Positions 23,758 through 32,604 of a DNA stretch of 64,000 nucleotides are shown here, piece by piece. A program made the position numbers and the translations under genes. The DNA is from Lentimicrobiaceae bacterium (GTDB lineage Bacteria > Bacteroidota > Bacteroidia > Bacteroidales > Lentimicrobiaceae). The notes under the pieces were generated by a model. The model made no database searches, was not told the origin of the DNA, and saw nothing but the letters and a program-made list of their open reading frames with translations. Location: contig JACJXH010000007.1 in the NCBI GenBank assembly GCA_020636745.1, forward strand, positions 1 to 64,000, written 5' to 3'. The first letter of the stretch is position 1. Each line of letters starts with the position of its first letter.

Positions 23758-25815
23758 ATGCGTAAAACAATCATTTTCATGGCAGTGGCAGCATTGCTGG
23801 CCGTGGTTGGCTGTGGGAAAAAACAACCTTCAGCCACCGGAACTGAAACTGTAAAAACATTTATTGAACAACCAACTGTGGAAAAAGTTACAAAAGCCCT
23901 GACTGATTCGTTGGGCGAATCGGCGAAATTTCGCATCGAAAGAGGCGTAAAACAGGTGGCAGCCTTATGGCGCGAAAGCGATGGAACCGCTGTTGATTTC
24001 GAAAAGTTTTGTAAAGAGAATTTTGCAGCCACTGATGCTGCGCAAGAAACACTTTTCAAAAAACTTGAGCGGAATTTTGAAATTTTCAGGGGCTATTTTC
24101 ATAAAATGGATGTACTGCTAAAAGAGCCGATACAGCTAACCGGCCCCGAAATTGAGCCGGTTGATATGATGTTTGGAAGTTATGATGCCTCAGCACACCT
24201 GGATGATGATTTCTTTAATAACAAAATTGCCTTTATCACAGCGCTTAACTTTCCTTTTTATTCGCTTAAGGAAAAAACTGAGCTTGGCGAAAAATGGAGC
24301 CGCAAAGAATGGGCTTATGCCCGTATGGGCGACCGCTTTACCTCCCGTGTGCCGGCCGATATAATCCTGAAAGCCTCGCAAACACTTACCGAAGCTGATG
24401 CCTATATTTCTGATTATAACATTTATATGGGGAAACTTCAGAACGCAGAAGGAAAATTTCTGTTCCCTGCTGACATGAAACTTATTACCCACTGGGGATT
24501 GCGCGATGAACTGAAGTCAAATTATACCGGAGAAAATGGAATTGAGAAACAGCGGATGATTTATGCTGTTATGAAACATATTATTGACCAGAGTATTCCT
24601 CAACAGGTTATCAATAAAGAGGAGTATGCCTGGAATCCATTGGACAACAAGATATTTAAAGATGGGAAAGAACAGACTTCAACCCCAGAGCCTGATAAAC
24701 GTTATGCGGTTTTGCTTGATAATTTTCATGTGATGAAAGCCATTGATGCTTATAGCCCCAACTTCCCCACATACATCAGCCGCGCTTTTGAAGGTGGAAT
24801 GGAAATTCCCCAGGAAGATGTGGAACGTTTGTTTACTGAGTTTGTTTCATCGCCACAGGTAAAAGAGGTGGCGGCCTATATCAGTCAGCAACTGGGTCGC
24901 CCGCTCGAACCATTTGATATCTGGTACAATGGTTTTAAATCGCGCGGAGGTGTTCCTGAAGAGCAGCTTACAGCCATGACTTCAAAAAAATATCCCAATC
25001 CCAAAGCATTTGAAGCCGATATGCCTAACATTCTTGTAAAACTTGGGTGGAGTAAGGAGAAGGCAGCAAAAATTTCATCGCTTATTACTGTAGATCCTGC
25101 ACGTGGTTCAGGTCATGCATGGGGCGCCGAAATGCGCAATGATGTGGCGCATCTGCGTACACGCATTGGTGAAAAGGGAATGGATTATAAAGGATATAAT
25201 ATTGCAGTGCATGAGTTCGGACACAATGTTGAACAAACGACTACTATGAACGATGTGGACTATTTTATGCTGCAGGGTGTTCCGAATACTTCGTTTACCG
25301 AGGCTGTCGCATTTCTTTTTCAGAAACGTGATCTTGAACTGCTGGGAATGCCCAACGCCGATCCGAATAAGGATTACATGATGGCTCTTGATAACTTCTG
25401 GTCATGTTACGAGATTATGGGTGTGTCGCTGGTTGATATGAAAGTCTGGAAGTGGATGTACGAAAATCCTGAAGCCTCTCCGGCGCAGCTGAAAGAAGCT
25501 GTTATAACCGCCGCCAAAGAAGTATGGAATAAATATTATGCCGGCATTATGGGCGGCAATGACGAACCCATTCTGGCCATTTATTCTCATATGATTGATA
25601 ATCCGCTGTATCTGTCTAACTACCCGATGGGACACCTGATTGAGTTTCAGGTTGAACAGCAGGTGAAAGGCAAACCTCTTGCAGCTGAATTTGACCGTAT
25701 GTATACCCAGGGAAGGCTTATTCCTCAATTATGGATGAAAGGAGCTGTTGGCCGCGAAATTTCTATTGAACCAACACTGAATGCAGCTACCGAAGCTTTA
25801 AAGGCATTGAAATAA
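23758..25815 (+). CDS. putative zinc metallopeptidase lipoprotein
   Basis: A 685-residue predicted lipoprotein: MRKTIIFMAV start, hydrophobic core, lipobox VVGC with acylated C19. The body is mostly alpha-helical. Around residue 485 is HEFGHNVEQ, an HExxH zinc motif. About 27 residues later SFTEAVAFLF provides a Glu in the position expected of a gluzincin third ligand. This pattern recalls the M3/M2 peptidase clans, but the flanking sequence is not an M3 oligopeptidase I recognise, and it lacks the HExxxH of dipeptidyl peptidase III. It would face the periplasm or cell surface. It stands alone with its own promoter and terminator. Substrate unknown. Confidence 0.7.
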   Translation: MRKTIIFMAVAALLAVVGCGKKQPSATGTETVKTFIEQPTVEKVTKALTDSLGESAKFRIERGVKQVAALWRESDGTAVDFEKFCKENFAATDAAQETLFKKLERNFEIFRGYFHKMDVLLKEPIQLTGPEIEPVDMMFGSYDASAHLDDDFFNNKIAFITALNFPFYSLKEKTELGEKWSRKEWAYARMGDRFTSRVPADIILKASQTLTEADAYISDYNIYMGKLQNAEGKFLFPADMKLITHWGLRDELKSNYTGENGIEKQRMIYAVMKHIIDQSIPQQVINKEEYAWNPLDNKIFKDGKEQTSTPEPDKRYAVLLDNFHVMKAIDAYSPNFPTYISRAFEGGMEIPQEDVERLFTEFVSSPQVKEVAAYISQQLGRPLEPFDIWYNGFKSRGGVPEEQLTAMTSKKYPNPKAFEADMPNILVKLGWSKEKAAKISSLITVDPARGSGHAWGAEMRNDVAHLRTRIGEKGMDYKGYNIAVHEFGHNVEQTTTMNDVDYFMLQGVPNTSFTEAVAFLFQKRDLELLGMPNADPNKDYMMALDNFWSCYEIMGVSLVDMKVWKWMYENPEASPAQLKEAVITAAKEVWNKYYAGIMGGNDEPILAIYSHMIDNPLYLSNYPMGHLIEFQVEQQVKGKPLAAEFDRMYTQGRLIPQLWMKGAVGREISIEPTLNAATEALKALK

Positions 25816-25835
25816 AGAGCCGTTGTGATGTGATA

Positions 25836-25874
25836 AAACAAGCGGAGCGGATTTTTTTTCGCTCCGCTTGTTTT
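25836..25874 (+). terminator. intrinsic terminator of the peptidase gene
   Basis: A long inverted repeat, AAACAAGCGGAGCG at 25836-25849 pairing with 25860-25873, has a T-rich 10-base loop and continues into TTTATAT. It lies 20 bases after the stop codon. Confidence 0.88.
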
Positions 25875-25966
25875 ATATACAACATTTATGAAATGTTGTT
25901 GTTAATAAGCTGCAGCCACAAACGCAGGCTCCTGTAAAATATCAAAGTTTAACATTGAAGCTATTC

Positions 25967-26290
25967 ATGAAATCCGCAAAAATCAGAAGTGCTCTTTCAT
26001 TATGGATGGCTTTCATTTTATTATTGCCCGCTTTTATTAAGGCCGGGCATCACCATGAGTCCTTCATTTACTCACAAACTGATGGCAAAATTATTCATGA
26101 AACGCATGAAAAATGTGCAGTTTGTAATTTCGAATTTTCAGTTTTTCAAGCCAGAGATTCAAAAGTTGTTTTCGAAAAGAACGAAATAGCAGTTTATTTT
26201 ATCTGTCCGGCTGTTCATTCCCATTTTTCCGATCTTTCCCGGTATTCATTTTTATTACGAGCCCCTCCGGTTTTTACAAATATTGTTTAA
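25967..26290 (+). CDS. small exported His/Cys-rich protein upstream of TonB receptor
   Basis: A 107-residue protein from the ATG at 25967. It has an N-terminal hydrophobic signal (SLWMAFILLLPAFIKA), then a short histidine-rich segment GHHHESF, a HETHEKCAVCNFEF motif with a CxxC, a third Cys near VYFICP and HSH shortly after. Ligand-rich segments of this kind suggest metal binding in the periplasm. The gene ends 53 bases before a TonB-dependent receptor gene on the same strand and is probably co-transcribed. Small proteins of this look before TonB receptors occur in Bacteroidota, but I know no proven function. Role in metal or metallophore uptake is an inference. Confidence 0.7.
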   Translation: MKSAKIRSALSLWMAFILLLPAFIKAGHHHESFIYSQTDGKIIHETHEKCAVCNFEFSVFQARDSKVVFEKNEIAVYFICPAVHSHFSDLSRYSFLLRAPPVFTNIV

Positions 26291-26343
26291 AACGCATACT
26301 GGCGTTTGTGTTCTATTATTTGTAAATCTCATTTCGAAATAAA

Positions 26344-28782
26344 GTGAAAAAAACATTTTTATTGATGTTTGGAATAATATTGTTTATTTCAGGCACGCTA
26401 TCGGCTGAACATTATGTGACAGCTTCAAATTCCTTGTCAGGCAAGGTCGTTGATAAAATTACCGGTGAATTACTGCCGGGTGTCAGTATTTATTTTCCTG
26501 ATCTGAAGGCCGGAACAGTAACTAACCAGAACGGTTTGTACAGTATAGCACATTTGCCTTCATCACGGGTGTTGGTACAGGTGACTTTTGTTGGTTATAA
26601 AATGCTGGCAGAAGTGGTTGATCTTTCCACAACCGCTGTCAGAGATTTTGAACTTGAAGTTTCTGTTGTTGAGCTTAACGAAGTTGTGGTTACCGGCTTG
26701 TCAAAAGCAGCGCTCAAAAACCGGACACCTGCTCCAATGGCTGGCATTTCGCCTGTTCAGCTTTTACAAAACGTTTCAACAAACATCATTGATGCCCTGG
26801 CAAAGTTACCCGGAGTTTCTCAGGTTACCACAGGCTCAGGAATTTCAAAACCGGTCATCCGTGGGCTGGGCTACAACCGCGTAGTAACCGTGCATGATGG
26901 TATCAGGCAGGAAGGGCAGCAATGGGGCGACGAACACGGTATTGAAGTAGATGAGTATTCAGTGAACAGAGTTGAAGTTTTAAAGGGGCCGGCCAGTCTG
27001 GCTTTTGGCTCTGATGCAATGGCTGGTGTCATCAATCTGATATCGGCTCCTACATTGCCTGAAGGAAATATTGAAGGGAGTATTTTGGCTAACTATCAGA
27101 CCAATAATGGATTGTTGGGGTATTCGGGAAATTTTAAAGGGAATCGCAAAGGATTTATATGGGATATCAGGTATAGTCATAAAATAGCTCATTCCTATCA
27201 GAATAAATATGATGGTTATGTGCTGAATTCAGGATTCAGAGAGCATAGTTTAGGTGGAACATTGGGTTTAAACAAAGCCTGGGGCTATGCTCATCTGCTT
27301 GTGAGTGCTTATAACCTTACGCCGGGCATTGTTGAAGGGGAGCGCGACAGTGCAACCGGGCAATTTACCAGGCCGGTTGCAATAGATGAATGGACAACTG
27401 ATGAAATAATTGCCGGCAATTCCGATTTTAAATCCTACCATCCATTGGTTCCTTATCAGGAAATTCATCATTACAAGGCCGTTTTAAACAGCAGTGTGAT
27501 AATGGGCGATGCGAACCTTAAAACAACATTGGGCTTTCAGCAGAATCAGCGAAAAGAATTTGCCGAAATACTTACCCCTGATAATTTCGGTCTTTACTTT
27601 CTGCTGAATACTTTCAATTACGATATACGCTGTACGCTTCCGGAAAAAAGAAATCTGAACATTTCATTTGGTGTGAATGGCATGCAGCAATCGTCAAAGA
27701 ACAAGGGAACTGAATTTTTAATTCCTGCATACAGTTTGTTTGATGCCGGATTCTTTGTGGTTGTAAGAAAGAATGTCGATAGGCTTGACATCAGTGGTGG
27801 GCTGCGTTATGATACACGATTTGAAAAGGGGGAGGATTTGTTTCTGAGCCAATCAGGTGTTAAGCTTGAAGGAAATGAGCCGGGAGCCATTCACCAGTTC
27901 GATGCATTCAGTGAAACCTTCACCGGATGGTCAGGTAGCCTTGGCGCAACCTATCAGTTTTCAGAGAAAGTGTTTACCAAAGTAAATGTTTCAAGAGGTT
28001 TTCGTGCTCCCAATATTGCTGAAATTTCAGCCAATGGCGTGCATGAGGGAACCATCAGCTTTTTGATAGGCTCTCCAAAGCTCAAGGCAGAGAACAGCTT
28101 ACAGTTTGATTATGCTTTAGGCTTAAATTCCACCCATATTTCTGCTGAAGCTGATGTTTTTACCAGCGTAATCAGCCATTACATCTTTCTGAGTAAGCTG
28201 GAAAATGCACAAGGGGGTGATTCTCTTACGGATGGTTTTGCCACCTTCAAATATGCATCGGGCAATGCCAGCGTTTCAGGTGTCGAGGTTTCACTTGATA
28301 TTCACCCTCATCCACTCGATTGGCTGCATATTGAGAATACATTTTCATATGTGGTGTCAAAGCAGCAAAATATGTCTGATTCTGCACAGTATATGCCCTT
28401 TACACCTGCCCCGAAATTAACATCTGAAGTAAAAGCTACGAAAAAGAAAATAGGAAAAACACTTGCCAATGGGTATTTAAGGGTAGGATTAAGCCATTAT
28501 TTCAGACAGGATAAATTTTATGCCGCTTTCAATACCGAGACCTCAACGCCGGGTTATCAGTTAATGAGCGCAGGCGCCGGAACTGAAATTGTGCGAAAAA
28601 ATAAAGTCCTGCTCTCGTTGCATGTAAGTGTTGAAAATCTTACCGATGTTGCTTATCAGAGTCATTTGAGCCGCCTGAAATATGCTGCTGTCAATAATCT
28701 TACCGGACGGACAGGGGTGTTTAATATGGGCAGAAACTTCAGTATTAAACTATTGATTCCCATTGTTTTTAATAAGGGCTAG
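26344..28782 (+). CDS. TonB-dependent receptor with carboxypeptidase-like N-terminal domain
   Basis: An 812-residue outer-membrane receptor starting at GTG 26344 with a signal peptide. A CarboxypepD_reg-like beta domain follows (about 30-110: LSGKVVDKITGELLPGVSIYF), then the linker with VVELNEVVVTGLSK (TonB-box-like) and the plug domain (about 130-240), which has KPVIRGLGYNRVVTVHDGIR and VEVLKGPASLAFGSDAMAGVINLI. A 22-strand barrel ends in an aromatic-rich last strand. The plug resembles receptors for metal ions or metallophores (ZnuD-like) more than SusC proteins: it lacks a paired SusD and is short for SusC. The neighbouring His/Cys protein supports a metal substrate. Confidence 0.92.
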   Translation: MKKTFLLMFGIILFISGTLSAEHYVTASNSLSGKVVDKITGELLPGVSIYFPDLKAGTVTNQNGLYSIAHLPSSRVLVQVTFVGYKMLAEVVDLSTTAVRDFELEVSVVELNEVVVTGLSKAALKNRTPAPMAGISPVQLLQNVSTNIIDALAKLPGVSQVTTGSGISKPVIRGLGYNRVVTVHDGIRQEGQQWGDEHGIEVDEYSVNRVEVLKGPASLAFGSDAMAGVINLISAPTLPEGNIEGSILANYQTNNGLLGYSGNFKGNRKGFIWDIRYSHKIAHSYQNKYDGYVLNSGFREHSLGGTLGLNKAWGYAHLLVSAYNLTPGIVEGERDSATGQFTRPVAIDEWTTDEIIAGNSDFKSYHPLVPYQEIHHYKAVLNSSVIMGDANLKTTLGFQQNQRKEFAEILTPDNFGLYFLLNTFNYDIRCTLPEKRNLNISFGVNGMQQSSKNKGTEFLIPAYSLFDAGFFVVVRKNVDRLDISGGLRYDTRFEKGEDLFLSQSGVKLEGNEPGAIHQFDAFSETFTGWSGSLGATYQFSEKVFTKVNVSRGFRAPNIAEISANGVHEGTISFLIGSPKLKAENSLQFDYALGLNSTHISAEADVFTSVISHYIFLSKLENAQGGDSLTDGFATFKYASGNASVSGVEVSLDIHPHPLDWLHIENTFSYVVSKQQNMSDSAQYMPFTPAPKLTSEVKATKKKIGKTLANGYLRVGLSHYFRQDKFYAAFNTETSTPGYQLMSAGAGTEIVRKNKVLLSLHVSVENLTDVAYQSHLSRLKYAAVNNLTGRTGVFNMGRNFSIKLLIPIVFNKG

Positions 28783-28824
28783 TTGATTTTGCTGGCAAAA
28801 GGTTATTTCAGGGCTAAACAGTGT

Positions 28825-28832
28825 TAACTTTG
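28825..28832 (+). promoter_or_regulatory. promoter of the SDR gene
   Basis: TAACTTTG with TTATTT about 18 bases upstream. The predicted start is near 28837, about 24 bases before the ATG at 28861. Confidence 0.6.
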
Positions 28833-28860
28833 TAAATACCTGTTCTAAAAAACATTACAT

Positions 28861-29787
28861 ATGCAAACAATTCTAGGTGCCAATGGCGTTATCGGCAAAG
28901 AACTTGCTGCCGGATTAACTGCCTATACAAATGAAATCAGACTGGTAAGCCGTAACCCCAAGGCTGTAAATAAAGGAGATCAACTGATGGCAGCCGATCT
29001 TACACTTCCTCTTCAGGTTGATAAAGCAGTGGAAGGTTCAGATATTGTGTATCTTACAGTTGGGCTTGCGTATAATTTTAAAATTTGGAGGCAGCAATGG
29101 CCGCTGATCATGCATAATGTCATTGAAAGCTGTAAGAAATACGGCGCAAAACTTGTTTTTTTTGACAATGTGTATATGTATGACCCTGAATATATGGGCA
29201 ATATGACGGAAGAAACCCCCATACGGCCCGTCAGCAAAAAAGGAGAAGTGAGGTCGCTCATAGCGGCCATGTTGATGGAAGAGATCAAAAGCGGAAATCT
29301 CACGGCTCTTATTGCCCGTTCGGCCGATTTTATTGGTCCGGCCAACAGCTTTCTTGTTGAGTCAGTTTATAAAAACCTGAATAAGGGTAAAAAAGCCAAT
29401 TGGTTTTCGCGCACCGATAAGATTCATAGTTTTACCAATACAACGGATGCTGCCAAAGGCACTGCTATGCTTGGAAATACACCCGATGCTTATGGCGAAG
29501 TATGGCATTTACCCACTTCTGACGCTCTGTTAACCGGCAAAGACTGGGTCGGTTTGTTCGCCCGTGAAATGAATGCCAAAGCAAAACTGAGCGCCCTGCC
29601 CGACGGAATGCTGACCCTGCTGGGGCTTTTTATTCCTATTCTCAAAGAACTGAAGGAAATGACATACCAATACAACCGAGATTATTTTTTCAACAGCAAT
29701 AAGTTTAATCAGCGGTTTGGGTATAAGCCTCTTTCGCCTGAAGAAAGTGTAAAAAATCTTGTTGCTGTTCTTCGTCATAGTAGTTGA
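28861..29787 (+). CDS. NAD-dependent epimerase/dehydratase-family (atypical SDR) protein
   Basis: A 308-residue Rossmann-fold protein. The cofactor motif is TILGANGVIGKELA (GxxGxxG) right at the N-terminus. SDIVYLTVGLAY is strand 4 and AKLVFFDNVYMYDP is strand 5. The usual catalytic YxxxK of extended SDRs is not clear; EVRSLIAAMLMEE lies where it would be expected, so catalysis is uncertain. Proteins of this type bind NAD(P) and act on nucleotide sugars or small ketones, or as regulators. No pathway genes lie next to it. Confidence 0.82.
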   Translation: MQTILGANGVIGKELAAGLTAYTNEIRLVSRNPKAVNKGDQLMAADLTLPLQVDKAVEGSDIVYLTVGLAYNFKIWRQQWPLIMHNVIESCKKYGAKLVFFDNVYMYDPEYMGNMTEETPIRPVSKKGEVRSLIAAMLMEEIKSGNLTALIARSADFIGPANSFLVESVYKNLNKGKKANWFSRTDKIHSFTNTTDAAKGTAMLGNTPDAYGEVWHLPTSDALLTGKDWVGLFAREMNAKAKLSALPDGMLTLLGLFIPILKELKEMTYQYNRDYFFNSNKFNQRFGYKPLSPEESVKNLVAVLRHSS

Positions 29788-29826
29788 AAATCAATAGTAT
29801 AAGTTGATTAATTGCCCGGAATTTCT

Positions 29827-29834
29827 TATCTTTG
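29827..29834 (+). promoter_or_regulatory. promoter of the PCMT gene, predicted leaderless
   Basis: TATCTTTG whose last base lies five bases before the A of the ATG at 29839. With the Bacteroidota -7 geometry the transcript would begin at the start codon itself. Confidence 0.5.
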
Positions 29835-29838
29835 GGTA

Positions 29839-30576
29839 ATGAAAGCTAATGGCAGTTTTGCCGGAAAATGCTTAGTTTCCGGTACAGGTTGTATTTTGCT
29901 TGTGGGTTTAATTTTGACTTTTATGCTTCCGTCGTTTGCACAGGATGACTTTGTGAATGCCCGTGAAAATATGGTTAAATACCAGATTGAGGAGAGAGGG
30001 GTAAGGAATAAGGCTACACTTGAAGCAATGCGAAAAGTTCCCAGGCACTTATTTGTTCCGATGGATGTAAGACCTCTTGCTTATCGTGATATGCCTTTGC
30101 CTATTGGGTTTGATCAAACCATTTCGCAACCATATATGGTGGCATTTATGACGGAAACTATCCGTCCGGAAGCTGGTATGAAAGTTTTGGAGATTGGAAC
30201 CGGCTCAGGCTATCAGGCAGCCATACTGGCCGAAATTGTTGATAGCGTATTTTCCATTGAAATTATTGAGCCCCTCGGCAAACAGGCTGAAGCATTGTTG
30301 AGCAGATTAGGCTACTCCAATGTTTTTGTCAAAATTGGTGATGGATTCAGGGGCTGGAAAGAGCATAGTCCTTACGATGCTATTTTGGTGACTGCTGCCG
30401 CTGAAGACGTTCCTCTGCCTTTGTTTCAGCAGTTAAAGGAGAGGGGTGTTATGATAATTCCTTTAGGGAGTCCCGGAAAGGTGCAAACATTGGCAAAGGT
30501 GACTAAAATAAACGGAAAACCTGTGAAGAAATATCTTATGCCGGTCAGGTTTGTGCCATTTACAAGAGATGACTAA
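29839..30576 (+). CDS. pcm: exported protein-L-isoaspartate O-methyltransferase
   Basis: A 245-residue PCMT from the ATG at 29839; the frame is open to a TTG at 29812, which lies upstream of the promoter. The N-terminus has a hydrophobic segment (VSGTGCILLVGLILTFML) ending in PSFAQ, a good signal peptide with cleavage before Gln. The enzyme domain follows with VPRHLFVPMDVRPLAYRD, the SAM motif VLEIGTGSGYQAAILAEI and VTAAAEDVPLPL. It methylates isoaspartyl residues in damaged proteins for repair. A signal peptide places it in the periplasm, unlike the cytosolic E. coli enzyme. Periplasmic SAM supply is then an open question. Confidence 0.92.
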   Translation: MKANGSFAGKCLVSGTGCILLVGLILTFMLPSFAQDDFVNARENMVKYQIEERGVRNKATLEAMRKVPRHLFVPMDVRPLAYRDMPLPIGFDQTISQPYMVAFMTETIRPEAGMKVLEIGTGSGYQAAILAEIVDSVFSIEIIEPLGKQAEALLSRLGYSNVFVKIGDGFRGWKEHSPYDAILVTAAAEDVPLPLFQQLKERGVMIIPLGSPGKVQTLAKVTKINGKPVKKYLMPVRFVPFTRDD

Positions 30577-30625
30577 TTTCTGTTTGCCATAGGGGCAGGG
30601 TGTTGGATTTTGGCTTATACATGTA

Positions 30626-30633
30626 TACATTTG
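30626..30633 (+). promoter_or_regulatory. promoter of the small T9SS protein gene
   Basis: TACATTTG with a TTGG element about 20 bases upstream. The predicted start is near 30638, 18 bases before the ATG. Confidence 0.55.
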
Positions 30634-30655
30634 CAGCATACCTGACTGTAATTTT

Positions 30656-31423
30656 ATGAAACCACTCTTTTTGGCTTTGTTTTTTGCCATCGCCCTTCAT
30701 GCCAGTGCGCAGCTGACACTTGAGCATTCATACAATAACTTTGGAACCATCGCCCATCTTGAATTTCAGGATGATAAGTATGCCATTCTTGACGCTCCGG
30801 CTAAACTCTGCCGCTTGTATCATGCCGATCATTCTTTATACAAATCGTTTAGTTTGCCATTACAGGCCGGATATACCCTCAACAGCATGCAGTATGTTTC
30901 AGATGGATTGTTTAATACGGATGCATTGATTGAGGTTTCTTATACAAGTTATTATAATTCGGGAAGTAGCTATATATACGAAAACCGGGTGGTGAATGAA
31001 AATGGTGAAATTCTTGTTACTATTCCCGGAGCCAGTTCTGTTATGGTCGATTATATTGAAAATGCCTGGAAGTACATTGTCTGGATTTATGATTATTCGT
31101 CATATCCATATCAGGTTGATACACGGTTTTATGCATTGCCAGGTACATTAATAACCAGGGCAAAGCCTTCTGAAATAACTGATAGTCATAAGTTGCCCTA
31201 TCCGAATCCGGCCGGTAATTTTATTAATCTGGCATATAAGCCGGTTTCCGGTCAGGAAAGCATCATGCAAATATTTAATGCTTCAGGGCTGATGGTGAAA
31301 TCGTTCAAACTGGGACCAGACTTCGATTCAATCATGATTCCTCTGGAAGATTTTCCGGCCGGCGTGTATTATTACACACAACTGAATGCCAATTATTCCG
31401 GCCGGTTTATCGTAGCAAAATAG
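30656..31423 (+). CDS. small T9SS type A sorting-domain protein
   Basis: A 255-residue secreted protein. The signal peptide ends in ASAQ. A central region of about 150 residues is rich in Tyr and beta-strand sequence and I do not recognise it. The C-terminal 75 residues form a type A CTD: LPYPNPAGNFINLAYKP, MQIFNASGLMVKSF, DFPAGVYYYTQL and the final FIVAK. It would be exported through the T9SS. The mature domain is short, so it is more likely a binding or structural surface protein than an enzyme. It converges on the metal-efflux adaptor gene with 46 bases between stops. Confidence 0.88.
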   Translation: MKPLFLALFFAIALHASAQLTLEHSYNNFGTIAHLEFQDDKYAILDAPAKLCRLYHADHSLYKSFSLPLQAGYTLNSMQYVSDGLFNTDALIEVSYTSYYNSGSSYIYENRVVNENGEILVTIPGASSVMVDYIENAWKYIVWIYDYSSYPYQVDTRFYALPGTLITRAKPSEITDSHKLPYPNPAGNFINLAYKPVSGQESIMQIFNASGLMVKSFKLGPDFDSIMIPLEDFPAGVYYYTQLNANYSGRFIVAK

Positions 31424-31469
31424 AGGGTTGGCAGGTGATTTTTCCTGTTTGTTTTGTTTAATTGGCAGG

Positions 31470-32597
31470 TTATTCAATCACCAGATTAAATCCGCCCTTA
31501 ATCAGAACCTGATCAAGACCTTCTGCATTTATCAATTCGGTAAAACCATTGCTGCTGACACCGGTTTTTATTTCTTTCCGGATAAAAGTCATTTCATTTT
31601 CATTGCCCGATTTTTGCACCAATACGAGTTTGGTGTCTCCCGATTTAAGAATAGCTTCATCGGGCAGAGCCATCACCATGCGTTCTCCGGTTATAATTTC
31701 AGCCTCGAGGTACATGCCGCTTACCAGCTGGGCTTTATCAGCAGCCTGAATGCTGCCAATAACTGTTAAAGCTTTGGTCTCAGGGTCGATGGTGCGACTG
31801 TATGAAGTTAATGTTCCTTTATACACCTGCTCGGGGGTGCCCGGATTAAAATACTTTATCTCTTGTCCCGGATTCAGATGAGATATATCTTTTTCAAATA
31901 CAGCAAGCTTGAGCTGCAATTGATTCAGGTCAGTTATTTCCATGAGTATACGTTGCGGTTCGGCAAATGAACCGGTTTCAGCCTCCAACGATGCTACAAA
32001 TCCGCTGATAGGTGCAAAAAGACTTAACTCAGAGGTGATAAAGCCTTGTGATAATTTTTCAGTATTCAGTCCCAGCAACTGAAGTTTGGTGCGGAGTCCT
32101 TCGCATCTTGCTGAAAGACTTTTGTATTCTCCTTCGGCATTCAGAAAGGTTTTTTGAGAGGCAATATTCTCACCGGCAAGTGATTTTTGTCTTTCATATT
32201 CAGCTAAAACCGCCTTTAATTTGCCCGAAGCTTCAGCAAAATCCTGCTGAAGTTGAATAAGTTCAGTGCTTTCAATTGTACACAATAATTGTCCCTTCAC
32301 AACTTTATCGCCTGTATTCACAGCAATCCGCTTTATTTTTCCTGAAATCAGGCTGCTGATTTGGGCCATTCCCGATGGTGAAGCTGTTACAATGCCATTT
32401 GCTTTTATGGTGTGCTGAAAAATGACAGGCTCTGGCTTGCCGAGCTGCATTTGGGCCGACTCAAACTGTGTACGGGTAATGATTATTTGTTCGCCTGCAT
32501 TGGGTTCGGATTCTTCGGTGGTTGCTTTTTTTGAACCGCAGGAACCCGTGATAAGTCCCACGATAAGCAAAAGGATAGTAAAATATTTCTTATTCAT
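31470..32597 (-). CDS. heavy-metal RND efflux adaptor lipoprotein (CusB/CzcB-like)
   Basis: A 375-residue membrane fusion protein. The signal has lipobox ITGSC with acylated C20. The half-lipoyl motif SSLISGKIKRIAVNTGDKVVKGQLLCTIES is followed by a helical hairpin (about 115-180), the second half LFAPISGFVASLEAETGSFA, and beta-barrel and membrane-proximal domains. It joins the RND pump to the outer-membrane channel. No separate heavy-metal-binding N-terminal domain is visible. Its start lies eight bases after the stop of the pump gene, so the two are one operon. Confidence 0.92.
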   Translation of the reverse strand: MNKKYFTILLLIVGLITGSCGSKKATTEESEPNAGEQIIITRTQFESAQMQLGKPEPVIFQHTIKANGIVTASPSGMAQISSLISGKIKRIAVNTGDKVVKGQLLCTIESTELIQLQQDFAEASGKLKAVLAEYERQKSLAGENIASQKTFLNAEGEYKSLSARCEGLRTKLQLLGLNTEKLSQGFITSELSLFAPISGFVASLEAETGSFAEPQRILMEITDLNQLQLKLAVFEKDISHLNPGQEIKYFNPGTPEQVYKGTLTSYSRTIDPETKALTVIGSIQAADKAQLVSGMYLEAEIITGERMVMALPDEAILKSGDTKLVLVQKSGNENEMTFIRKEIKTGVSSNGFTELINAEGLDQVLIKGGFNLVIE

Positions 32598-32604
32598 GGT
32601 GCAA

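Noticed and set aside
26344..28782. SusC-type polysaccharide receptor
   Set aside because: The receptor is about 200 residues shorter than SusC and no SusD gene is nearby.
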